64,000 bases of DNA from Cadophora sp. MPI-SDFR-AT-0126 (lineage: Eukaryota; Ascomycota; Leotiomycetes; Helotiales; Ploettnerulaceae): the NCBI GenBank assembly GCA_020747065.1, contig JAGMVK010000010.1:1550001-1614000 (forward strand), read 5' to 3'. A program made the translations under genes and the position numbers. Positions 23,739 through 34,264 of the stretch are shown here, piece after piece. Each line of letters starts with the position of its first letter. The stretch's first letter is position 1. Under the pieces are notes generated by a model, which made no database searches, had not been told where the DNA came from, and worked only from the letters and a program-made list of their open reading frames with translations.

Positions 23739-26015
23739 ATGACGGCACGCGGGACATTCCTGGATGTAGTCGGGCTGACCTACCGCTGCGGCGGTATCGA
23801 AGGCACGACAACGGAAGACTTCGCATTCACGTACGAGCCTGGACGATTCGTGACTTTCTCAATCGGAAGCCTGGTATTGGGGGAGTCCATTGACCAGCCG
23901 TTGATGACTGTGTCGAGACTCTTGCCGGAAGGAACACCAATCACGGAAGCGAAGTTGATCAACAGAGCCAGACTGCTGTACAGTCTCAGTCCTGGACAAG
24001 GTTTCGAGCAGCCTATCGTTATTCACACCGAGGTTCTTCATCCTATCTTGATCTAAATGAAACCAGAAATTCGGGCTAATAGCGTGGATGAACGTGATAG
24101 GTGACTGCCGTGATTTTGAAGTACGCTTCTGAGATAGACTTGGACTCCCCAAACTTGTCTACTCTAGACCCCGTGCTCTCCAAGATATGTACAGAGCTAG
24201 GGGTATTCCCTAAAAGCGTGGCTCACGCCAGAAATCATTTGCGTCGAGAAGCAGCTGGCTTCAAAGTCCTGCGCGATATCAGAATCCCCGTCCGAGACGG
24301 GAATTTCGTTCTCGCAGATGTGTATGTCCCTCTCGACCATCGGCAAAAGTGTCCCGTCCTACTCAGCTGCACCATTTACGGACGACGAACTATCTGCTCT
24401 GGCCCCAATCTTGATAACGTAAATGACATCGCTGCGTTCGAGAGAGTGGAGGATGAGTGGCACTCCACGCCGCCGGGGACGGATATTGAGGTTCCTGATA
24501 GCCGGATCTGGACTGCTGAGTGGATCCGACAGAGGGGGTTTGAGAATATCGCTACGTTTAACACGTTTTCATATGTGCCAAATGGATATGCTATGGTGAA
24601 GATCGATCCGAGAGGTGTGTCGCAGACGCCTGGAGCAAGGGGCGTGCCGGGGCAGCTGGAGAGTGACTATTTTGATGCGGTGGAGTGGGCCACGGAGCAG
24701 AGCTGGAGTGATGGCAGTTCGGCTCTGGTAGGCAGTTCGTATGGAGCGAATACCCAGTGGGCTGTAGCACAGATGAAGCCGAAGGGCTTGAAGTGTTTTG
24801 TGCCGTATGCAAGTATGTACGGTGCCATTTAAGGTTCCCATCCTTTGCAGTGTATGTTCAATGCTGACTGTCGTCTTAGCCGATACCGATATCTACCGCG
24901 AGGCGACATATCCAGGAGGTATTCCCAACACAAAATATTTAGCTGACTGGTTCGACCGCGTAAGACGAGCATCACCAAATTGGACCGAGCAAGTGGACCT
25001 GCAGAAGTTCACGGCAACCCAGCCCTTCGACAATGACATCTACCGCAGTCTCTCAACAAAGCCAGAGCAAGTCGACCTGCCGTGTTTCCTAGCCGGCTCT
25101 CAGATCTTCATCATCCACGGCCGTGGAGCTTACGAGGCATACAAAACCCTCTCTTCAGAGCACAAACATCTCCAGCTCGTGGACCGCGACTACTATCCAT
25201 GGCCTAGCCATGAGGCCACTTGGAAGATCATCCAGTTCCTTGATCGCCATCTGAGGGGTGTGAATTATGTCAATTTGGAGAAAGTTGGGATTCAGATGCG
25301 TCTTGGGTTCCAGAAATGGTACTGGCGCAAGGAATCTGACTTCCCTCTCCCCGGAACACAGTACACAAAATTTCACCTTCAGACTGATGGCTCTCTATCT
25401 TCCAGTGACGACATAGGAGCGCCGAAGAAGTTCGAATATTCCACAAAGTCTGGATCAAGCGGCCAGAAGTGCGGGGTCAGTTTCCACTCTGTTCCCTTCG
25501 AGACAGATGTCGAGTTCGCAGGCCATTTCTCAGCGAAGCTGAATATCTCTTCTTCGGTCTCAGAAGCTGATGTTGTGGTTTCACTGTGGGCTGTCGATGA
25601 GAAAGGGAACATCGTTCCCTATGGCGCTAAAGGCGAGCCTCAACCCCTGGCGAAAGGCTTCCTGCGCGCCAGTCATCGCAAACTCGATGTTGAGAAGTCG
25701 CGTCCGGAAAGACCATGGCATACGCATACAGAAGTGGACCATGCTCCGTTGAAGAAGGGTGAGGTGGTCCCCGTTGACGTGGAGATGTTCCCCGCTGCAG
25801 GGAGGATCTGTAAAGGGTGGAGGCTGCGTATGGATGTTGCGCCAACTGAAGTACAGCCTGATATTGAGGGATATAGTCCTTTGGAAATGAGACAGTTTCA
25901 TGGCGAGGAGAATGAGGAGGCGGTGAATGCAGTGCATGTAGGGCTGGATTTGCCCGGGTACGTTCTTTGTCCTGTGGTGCCGTTAAAGCAGGGGTATTGC
26001 AATGTGATACAGTGA
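23739..26015 (+). CDS. S15/CocE-NonD family alpha/beta-hydrolase with extra N-terminal domain
   Basis: Three exons, about 23739-24032, 24101-24812 and 24880-26015, give about 713 residues. The catalytic domain starts near residue 160 (DIRIPVRDGNFVLADVYVPL) and has the nucleophile elbow GSSYGA with Ser311 and an upstream PRG. The C-terminal half has the jelly-roll of X-Pro dipeptidyl-peptidase/CocE enzymes (VEFAGHFSAKLNIS, then VSLWAVDEKGNIVPY). The acid and His are expected in the 520-590 region of this fold, and WPSHEATWKI is a candidate His segment. Residues 1-98 hold an unusual module with GLTYRCGGIEGTTTEDFAFT and GRFVTFSIGSLVLGES. This resembles a motif seen in bacterial surface lipoproteins (a G-x-T-D-x-x-G-x-F-x-Y then V-x-F-x-I-G pattern). 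The first intron has a weak donor (GTTCTT, or GTTATT 15 bases earlier), so the N-terminal join is less certain. No signal peptide. Likely an esterase, amidase or aminopeptidase of unknown substrate. Confidence 0.85.
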
Positions 26016-26592
26016 AGATGTAGCTTTCGTGAGATTAAGTGGTGGAATTCAAAGGTGGATTTTATTCTTCACAGTAGACATTTGAAGAAGCCATATCAGG
26101 TCTGTTAGGAAGGAATAGATGAGAATCAATTTGACTTCAAGCGAGGTATTGAGACTAGTGTCAACACCAGGATGGGGAATACCATGCCTAGGCGGCCCCG
26201 ATACGGCCCAACAACAATATATATGGGTAAATTGACATGTGTAAAAAGAAATCGAAGAATCCAAAGAAGCAAGAATATGTGGTATATGCGCTCGACCAAA
26301 GGTAAGTCCACAACGACTTAGCTTGCGGGATTTCGTTCCGCCATTCCATACCCCGCGATTCGAGCCGTGACATAGAAGGCAGGACTTGTATAATTTTCTA
26401 CATGAAAAGGAGACCGTTACATAGGGTTCATAAGGTGCAAAGAGACAACAGAGAAGCCACGAGCAAAGAACAAGGATCTCCAAGGTATTGATGAAGGCAA
26501 TGAAACGAGCAGCCGAGGATGCAGTTATAGATGGTGTCATCGGAGCAGATGGAAATCTAAATTCTATCCAATATGGGGAATATTCGATGCCC
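26016..26592. other. convergent 3' region
   Basis: Region between the hydrolase stop and the end of the membrane-protein gene on the opposite strand. An alternative last exon of the latter could end at 26537. Nothing else is recognised. Confidence 0.5.
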
Positions 26593-28257
26593 CTAGGTCG
26601 AGTCAGTGATACCTACAAAGAGCATAGACAGCCGAAGGAGTAACTGATTGTCTCGAGAATATTCGTGAGTTCGAAAAGGGGACTCTAGAGTTTGAAACTT
26701 ACAAGTTGTGATGTATGCCCCGGGCGGCAGGTACAAGAGCGAGTATATTGACTCGAAGAGAAGGTATAGACGACAACCAATGTAGAGGACAATCATTCCA
26801 ACATGTAGATAAGCATGTAGCCAATATTGGTCAGACCCCCGCTTGGAGCAAGTGTCGACTATCAAAAGATGTCCAAATGTAACAGGTAATATAGCACACG
26901 ATGCAACGCTGATATACCGCCAGATTAGCAGCTCTGCCCGAGTCGGGAAGTGTAGATGCCCTGGGTAGACGGACACATATTAGGCCTGAGATTGGGCAGA
27001 TTTTAAGAGTATTGTTATGCCATGTTTAGGGAGAGGGGAAAGGTGAGTAAGAGAGGTAGTGTGGGATTCCAAGTATACATACAAGCTCCGCAGTGGACGG
27101 CTCCGAGGATGATGCACCCAGTAGTGAGACCAATCAAATACAGCCCATAGTCAGCATCAGCCAACAGAAAGTCATTCCGAATTGGCATGTCACGCCTTCG
27201 AGGACCCGAATGGTATTTTTTGACCCACGGCCACAAATACCAAATCGTGGAATCAGCATGTTTCCAACCATTTCTAATAGTTGCTTCCGCTTCAATGTTA
27301 GTGCCTTCAAGTTCGATCATGGTACAGGAAGTTACTGCTTGGGGTTTCGACCACCAGATACCGTACGTTAGAAAAGTACACGCCGCGAAGGCACAAGCAG
27401 TTATCTCCAGCTGCGATACTGGTAGGCTTCGCGTTGCTCGTACAATGACTTGGATTACCAGCCAGGAGACTTGTATGACAGCCGTTGCTTTCACAATGAA
27501 ATCTCCTTTACTCTTATCCTTGATTTCGTGCTCGGTGATGTCGGGAAGCCTGGCCATGTTTCCTTCTGCACGCAGTCTGAGGAGATCATCTGCTGTTATG
27601 TGCTGGAGTTGGTAGCCTTTCCTATTGGGTCGGGGTGTCGAGGTTCTGAAAGCGAAGCCTCCCATGTTGGCATAATATGCGTGTGTCAAAGTCCAATTGG
27701 ATTCCTCCTCGTCAGATAATGGAGTTCCATTCGTTACTTCCAATGTTTTGCTAAAAAATACTGCCTGTTTTGCAGAATCGCGATCGGCCAGAGCCTTTCC
27801 GAGCAAGACCTCAGGTAGTATAAGCGTATAGAGCATCCATTTGAACTTTGTCCAGAAAGCTTTCCAGGCCCATTTGACGTCGCCCTGCCAGCCTGGATCT
27901 GTCGAGATATCAGCCTCTGACTACTGCGAAGTCTCAACGGTTGGGAACAGATATCAAATTTGATCATAAGACACTAATCACAGAGGGAGATGTATTTCGG
28001 GATATTGCTGAACGAAAGAAAAGCGGACGCCTACCTCTCCCATCGCGCTGCTCAGGAACATTCAGGTGCTGCACCGTCCATATACATATGAAAATAGTGA
28101 ACAGTCCACTCCAAAGAATATCAAGCGTCCCGCGGGTGTTGGGAGAAGCCACAAAGGAAGTCGATACATTTGGAAGAGTACAATTCGGCGAGAAGGTTGT
28201 CGTGGCGGAGACGAGGCTGTGGGTGAGGACAGCTACGAGAGCTATGATTCTTGCCAT
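26593..28257 (-). CDS. fungal-specific multi-pass membrane protein
   Basis: Exons 28257-28035, 27916-27083 and 26960-26703 join in frame; a short fourth exon, 26612-26593, supplies the last residues and is the least certain part. The protein is about 445 residues. It begins with a signal peptide (MARIIALVAVLTHSLVSA), then the hallmark SPNTRGTLDILWSGLFTIF and WTVQHLNVPEQ of a widespread Pezizomycotina family without assigned function. Conserved WTLTHAYYANMGGFAFR, and membrane segments around VSWLVIQVIV, ITACAFAACTFLTYGIWW, YGLYLIGLTTGCIILGAVH, YISVASCAILPVTFGHLLIV and GMIVLYIGCRLYLLFESIY follow. I count five to seven transmembrane helices. The role is unknown; endomembrane or plasma-membrane location is inferred. 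Members of this family are often present in many copies in Helotiales and Sordariomycetes genomes, from general knowledge. Confidence 0.82.
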
Positions 28258-29926
28258 GGCACAAATGTTGTGGGCAACCTTGAGCACTTCCTATGCGAGC
28301 TTCTTGGAGGATGATAGATAAATATTGGAGCGGGTTGAAATAATGATGAAGGAAGGGGTTTAAAGGCTGAAGATGCAGCGATGATTGACGATGGCGAGGC
28401 TGAGCTGGCGCCACCGCTACGCCCTGTTGCTCAGGAAAGGAAGGAACGTGCCATTGGTTCTATGGCGCACCGCAAGCTCTGATGTCTTGAGCTGCCTTTC
28501 AAAGGACGAGGTGTCGTCCAATATATCGAATTCAAATCAATTACGGGACAGGATATCGCGACTCAAACCACATCCTCGAACAGCAATAGAAAGGAGGGTA
28601 TCACCCTAAGCAGCCTTCTATAATGGATCTACCTTCCATTCCAGAAAATCTCTATGACTGGATACGCATATCATATCAGCACTGGTTGCGACCGGCAACA
28701 GCACTTTGAAGAGCAACTAAATGTAAGGCTGCTAGTGAGTTTCCAGCACGTGATTATGCATGTGATTGACATCTCCAAGTCAGAGCTTCTTCTGTATAGC
28801 AGGAAAGAATGATTGAGTAGTGACACATAGCAGCATAAGCTCCAAATATTGAAAACAAAGTGCTGACATGACACGAAGTAGCCGCGAATAATGCAGCTCG
28901 AAAGAGAAAACAGAACAATCACGTGTCGTTCCAGCTCACCACTTGAGCGGCGAAGCTGACCACCAAGCCCATCCATGAAGCCAATCTGCCAATCAAACTC
29001 CTCGCAAGACTTTACCTTGCTGCTAACTAAAAGCTCAACAAAGAACTTTCTTCCTAGCACCCGTCTTGGTAGGCTACCAGAATAGAAGCGCCTCTTCTCC
29101 GGATTGCTCCAGACTGCACTCCGGACTCGAGACTGTGAGAAGGCGACGCGTAAGGTAACACAACGCCTCGTACTCGAGAGCTGAGGTCGCTCGCCTTCTT
29201 GCAGCAGATTGGTGTGCATGACGATACAGAGGTCAAGTATATCGGATTGAGGGAGTCACCGAGTATAGAAATGATGCAGGTCATCCATTCCAATGCTTCC
29301 ATGATGACATCGTGAGCCGGGGGCTTTCAATCACGATTGGAAAGCTGCCCTCCGATATTTCATGCTGCACCCCTGAATACCCCGTATTCGAAGATTTTTA
29401 ATGGACTCCTTGACCTTGAGTTTTCTCGAAATCTAACCTTAATATGGTAGCAAATTCAAGTCATCCAATCATGAGAAGAGAAGACTCCATCGACCCATAA
29501 AAGCAATGGCTTCGATTCGACGGTTGCACGGACGACCCCTGCTTGCCCCTTGCCAAAACACAGCCCGGCGCAGTCTGGTAATTTCTACATCAACCAGGCT
29601 TCTTCCCACCCAAAACCGTTTCTTCTCCCTCTTCCACTCAACACTCGTTGCACACATCGTCAGCACTTTGAAGAATCATCCCAATTCTACAACAGTCTCT
29701 CTGAGTCAAGTCTCTCTTTCAAACACCTTCAAATGTAAGTAATCACTCTCTGGAATGTGCCGGCGCGTCGTGTCGCGTCTCCTGCTGCTCTCTGCCTGGC
29801 CATTGCGTAAATTGCGAGCATTCCGTTCGACCTGACGACTAACTCGAGATCTTCCGTCATTCAGAACAATCGTTCAATCTTCAACTTCAACAACTACTCC
29901 ATTCTAATACCTCCATATCCGTCAAA
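28258..29926. other. intergenic, 1.7 kb
   Basis: No convincing gene. The frame at 28671-29219 (minus) is Ser/Cys-rich without domain features. The frame at 29506-29742 (plus) begins like a mitochondrial presequence (MASIRRLHGRPLL) but soon becomes featureless. It lies in the probable 5' leader of the next gene, where CT-rich tracts also occur. Confidence 0.5.
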
Positions 29927-30638
29927 ATGCAATTCTCATACGCTCTTGTTGCCGCTGCGGCCTGCGCTGTCGCCAACGCTGTCATCATCACAAACGGCCC
30001 AGCATCATTCGTCGGTATCCAGGCTGGCCGAGCTTTGAACATCACTTGGGCCAATGCAGAGGGACCAGTCACTCTTACTTTGAAGAATGGAGAAGCCAAT
30101 GCCTTGAATACCGTCAGCACAATTGCTTGTGAGTACTTTTCTGCCTCCTTTCGTGGCTGTGACTAACCTCTGCCAGCCGGTCTCACTGGAACCAGCTACG
30201 CCTGGTCCATCCCAGCCACTCTCCCCGAGGACACATACGCTCTCCAGATTGATGATTCCTCCAAAGTTCCCAACTTCAGCGTCCGATTCGAGATCACAGG
30301 AGGCCCAGCTCCTTCCTCCAGCTCTGCTTCCGGTTCATCTACCTCTACCGGATCGTCCTCCTCCGCATCTGCCACATCTGCCTCGAACTCTACAACCACT
30401 GCCTCAAGCGCCTCCTCCACCGGAACTGGAAGCACCACCAGGGGTAAGCATACTCACTAACTGCATAATCACAATTTCTAATGAGAAAATAGGATCCGCT
30501 TCAAGAACCGCTACATCCACCAGCGCCTCTGGATCCAGCACCGCCAGCGCACCACCCAACACTAACGCCGGCTCCAGCTTTGCTTCCCCACTGGCATTTG
30601 TCCTCTTGGCCTTCGCTGCTTTGATGACCCTCAACTAA
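29927..30638 (+). CDS. Kre9/Knh1-like GPI-anchored Ser/Thr-rich wall protein (copy 1)
   Basis: Exons 29927-30128, 30177-30443 and 30493-30638 give 204 residues. A signal peptide (MQFSYALVAAAACAVANA) precedes a roughly 85-residue beta-sandwich of the Kre9/Knh1 N-terminal type, with the hallmark IQAGRALNITWANAEGPVTL, later SYAWSIPATLPEDTYALQI and a DDSSKVPNFSVRFEI strand. A long Ser/Thr/Ala tail, probably O-mannosylated, follows. The C-terminus is a hydrophobic stretch (FASPLAFVLLAFAALMTLN) preceded by small residues, fitting GPI attachment near the NAGS segment. Such proteins sit on the plasma membrane or wall and are linked to beta-1,6-glucan organisation in yeast; in filamentous fungi the role is mostly untested. 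A paralog with the same first-intron position lies at 32752. Confidence 0.9.
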
Positions 30639-31118
30639 ACGACCATCTATCTCGCTACCTACACCATTCATCAATGTCTAATTACGAAAAGCTTCAGGGA
30701 GATGTGTTAAAAAAATCTTGGTCATAATAAGGGCATAGCGCATACATGAATTGATATATTTTTCGAACATTGTGTTATCCTCAACTGGTGTGATTCGATC
30801 TCTTTGGTACAAAAGGGAGGGAAACTGTCTGTAAGGTAGCATTCTTCTCGTTTTGAGCTGCGGGATCATCTGGGAGACGCAATTGTAGGAGATACATAAC
30901 ACAAGTACACACAGAATGCAAAATCACCGAGAGTCGCTGTATTGGGCGGATGGAGCTGTAGATAGTATCAATTGATCAAACCGACGTTCAAAATGGCTTA
31001 TCTCTCGTCTCCACTTCCCTTCCTATATAACAAAATGTTCAATACCCTTCGCGTTTCCTCATCCTTCTATCTCCCGGAACTCTCGGTCCCAAGACTGCCC
31101 CCTCGAACCTTCCACAAT

Positions 31119-31135
31119 CTCTCTCTCTCTCTCTC
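31119..31135. repeat. CT microsatellite
   Basis: About eight CT units in a pyrimidine-rich region; non-coding. Confidence 0.85.
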
Positions 31136-31614
31136 CCCTCTCCATCCAAGATCCTCCACGTTTCAAATTTAGCATTCAAATGGCATCATACTTCCCTCCG
31201 TACATGCAATGCAAATGGCTATGAACCCACGCACCCCCACCCGTTCTGTTCTGTTTCAGTTTCGATTCAGTTCCATGCTGCCATCATCATGCCACCAACA
31301 TTCCATTCCATTCTTCTTCACATGTTGACGATGACGATGGCGCATGACGCAATACCTCCGAGCTCTGAGCTGTTTTGATTACGAAGGCTTCACAGAATAC
31401 TACCGGACAATTACTTTCACAAGGAAGGACGAAGATGGGAATGTGAGGTGCCACTGTGAGGTAAAGATCGAGAAATCGAAAATCTAAGTTCTGTTTTGCG
31501 TTGACATACAACATCAATTCTTCAACGCCGTAGGGACAGGTAGATGGTCTAGAAGGAACTGAATAGCGCACATCGGAACCACGGACCAAAACTTCATGTC
31601 TCTGTGGGAAGCCC

Positions 31615-31638
31615 AAACTCAAGCTCAAGCTCAAGCCT
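31615..31638. repeat. AAGCTC hexamer repeat
   Basis: Four near-identical six-base units (AAACTC, AAGCTC, AAGCTC, AAGCCT) in non-coding DNA. Confidence 0.75.
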
Positions 31639-32545
31639 GAATAGAACAATCCGTGGGCCGGACTGAACTGAACAGAGGGCCGCGCGACAGAAAATACTAC
31701 TGTTCGGCTCTCTCCGGACCTCTCGGCTGCTTGTGAGCGGGTCCAAACTACGGAGTAAGCCAAGTCCAAGTTAAGGCTGGGTGTGGAGATGTTGAACTGG
31801 CTACGAGTACAAGTAAAATCTAGACAATTGAATCGAACATGAGCTGTGGCAAAACATAGGCGTTGATGCTATTAATGGTCGATGAACAGGAACAGGAAAA
31901 GGAACAAGGAAAAGCTGGATATTCAAAAACAGGGAAGAAGCTGGCAGGGGATTGATGGGACCTGCATATTTAGAGTTTTTTTGCTTAAGTTTATGTCCGA
32001 CCGGTTACTTGCTTGCTGCTTGCACGCGCTTGCATGTGTCCTGGCTAGGCATGCGGCGGAAAGCTGCATGGCATGTGCTGTTGGTTGGAGAGCGGATGAG
32101 CATGTGGATGTGCAGAAGCGGAGGGGTTCTATGCAGGTACGACAGGTACAACAGGAACAGAACGGAGAGTGCAGCTGTGATATACTTCACCTCGCGTTCA
32201 AGTTCAAGTTGAAATTCAAGTTCTAGCATACAAAATTGCATTCTCGATACAAGACTTCCATAATATCCAAAGCTCTCTACGCTCAGGGGCTCAATTCATC
32301 TCCTTACCAAGGAAAGCCACACGTCCAAACCCCAGCCGGATCTCCCACTAGCCCCGATGGTGGCGGTACGCGATTGAGACAGGGGGAAATTCCGCTGTAA
32401 GCGAGCCCATGTGTAAAGGCAAAAGAACGACTCCACTCCGTTGACGGGTCAATGTTTTGGTTATCCGTAAGTTGTGCGGAGATGATGATGGGCTGATGGG
32501 ATGGGGATGGATGCCGGCTTGAGAGTTTGGATGAGGTGTTTTAAA

Positions 32546-32551
32546 TATAAA
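32546..32551 (+). promoter_or_regulatory. TATA-like element
   Basis: TATAAA within TTTTAAATATAAAGG, followed by a pyrimidine-rich tract, about 200 bases upstream of the ATG at 32752. Position and context fit a core promoter with a 5' leader of about 170 bases; no transcript evidence. Confidence 0.4.
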
Positions 32552-32751
32552 GGAGTGTTTCCCTTCAGTTTCTCCGTTTCTGCTCCAACTGCATTCTTGA
32601 TCTGGAGAGTCCTCGTTGTCTTGCTGTGTTTGAGAGCTGTGCAATCGTTGAGATACTTAATCCTTTGCTGTATTAGTTACTCCTGAGTCAATTCTATCAT
32701 CCATCTATTGATTAATTAATTGATCGATCGAAGAGAACAAAAGAAGTCAAT

Positions 32752-33690
32752 ATGCAATTCTCATCAACTCTCATCTTCGCGGCCATCGCAGCTCTCGCAT
32801 CCGCCCAGAACCCATTTACCTTCACATCTCTAACCAGCATCAAGGCTGGTGAGCCATTCAATATCACATGGGCTCCTTCGACCGGAAGTACCGATACGGT
32901 TTCGTTGGTGTTGAGACAGGGCGATAGTTCGAATTTGGAGACAGTTGAGACGATTGCTTGTGAGTTGTCTCTTTCTCGTCTTTTCCATCCCAATTTGTGC
33001 TTGTATGGGTGTGCCGGTATCTGGCTCTTGCACCTGGAAGCCTCGAGTCAATCTCATATATCTTGTTTGGCAGCTGGAGAGCATACCCAAACCAACAAGT
33101 CTTGAAACTTGATATTCACGAACAACAAGCTAACCTTCCTCCTCCACCTCACAGCCAAAATCGACAACACTGGCTCCTACGTCTGGACACCCTCCACATC
33201 CATCGCAAACGGCGACGGCTACGCCTTCCAAATCATCGACGACGGCAACTCAGACAACATAAACTACTCCAACCAATTCTCCATCTCCTCCTCCAACACC
33301 GCAACATCTGCTGCCTCCTTCGCCGCCTCTGCTGCCCCCTCTTCCGCATCCTCATCAGACTCTTCATCAGAGTTTGAGTCCGCCTCCGCCTCTTCATCCT
33401 CATCTGGAGCGACAGCAACAACAACATCCGATTCGAGCACCGCCGCTTCCACGACTGATTCATCAAGCGAGAGCAAGAGCGAGAGTAAGAGCGCTGCAGC
33501 GAGCGGAACTGCGAGTGGAAGTGCGGCGGCGAGTGGAAGCAGTGGTGGTTCGAGCCGAACAAGTTCGAGCGCGGCGACCAGGACGCAGAGTGCTGTCAAC
33601 ACGCCTACGGGTAATTTGAATGGGGCGGGGAGCTTGAAGGTTGGGGGTGGGCTGTTGGCTGTTTTGGGGGCTGTGATGGCGCTTTTGTAA
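32752..33690 (+). CDS. Kre9/Knh1-like GPI-anchored Ser/Thr-rich wall protein (copy 2)
   Basis: Exons 32752-32959 and 33155-33690 give 247 residues. Signal peptide MQFSSTLIFAAIAALASAQN. The Kre9/Knh1-type N-terminal domain carries SIKAGEPFNITWAPSTGS, LVLRQGDSSNLETVETIA and GDGYAFQIIDDGNSDNINYS. The Ser/Ala/Thr-rich tail is longer than in the upstream paralog and contains a Ser-Glu-Ser-Lys charged block. The C-terminal hydrophobic segment (GGGLLAVLGAVMALL) after NLNGAGS suits a GPI signal. The intron falls in the same place and phase as intron 1 of the paralog at 29927 (after the TIA residues, phase 1), showing common descent. Wall or plasma-membrane location is inferred from the family. Confidence 0.9.
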
Positions 33691-34264
33691 GCGGGTGTGG
33701 AGGATGTTGGTTTGGTTATGGTGTGGGAGGGATCGGAGAGGGATTGGATATATGGTGAAAATAATTGGGTAGGGTATGGGTGGAAGAAAGTAGGAAAAAG
33801 CAGGAAAGTATAATATTTAAAGCATAAAAATTGGTGGGTGGGAATACATTAATATATTCGTTACTAGAGGTGGTGTCTTAAGAAGTACTGGATGTGCAAG
33901 TGTGCATGTCATTGAGAGAATTGGCGAATTTCAAGGCACTCTACGATGATTTCTTTTTTCCCCTACTCTTAACCGAAGAATTCTCTATCTGTTACATTTT
34001 TTTCGGTTTCGTTTCATTGGTATGCGAGTATTATAGTCGCGGTATATATGTGGTCTTCTGTCTTTGCCCGCTCTTTCTTCTTGGCGTTTCGTCCTTTCTT
34101 CGTCTTCGTTGTTGTTCGTTTTCTCCTATCTACAGACTACAGTTTCTGCCACGAGATGTTTATAAGCTTATATTGAAGTTTCGATATTACATTATGTTTT
34201 GTATCCTTGATCCATTCCCATCACGTATCTTGAGGAGGTTTTTAAAGGGATCGTCAGGATCTTA
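33691..34264. other. convergent 3' region, 0.57 kb
   Basis: T-rich 3' flanks of two convergent genes. The frame 33894-34277 is Phe/Leu/Ser-rich because of the T-rich base composition and is not considered a gene. Confidence 0.55.

Larger units (their letters stand above)
30639..32751. other. intergenic, 2.1 kb, repeat-bearing
   Basis: Long spacer between the two GPI-protein paralogs. It contains a CT microsatellite (31119-31135), a hexamer repeat (31615-31638) and imperfect CAAGTTCAAGTT-type repeats near 32200-32223. A TATA-like box lies at 32546-32551. No gene recognised; the frames at 31287-31769 and 31882-32226 look like shadows of simple sequence. Confidence 0.6.

Noticed and set aside
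28671..29219. 182-codon open frame on the minus strand
   Set aside because: Ser/Cys-rich and featureless; no homology recalled and no plausible promoter or splice context.
29506..29742. 78-codon frame with a mitochondrial-presequence-like start
   Set aside because: Ends quickly in low-information sequence and overlaps the probable leader of the GPI-protein gene; not enough support.
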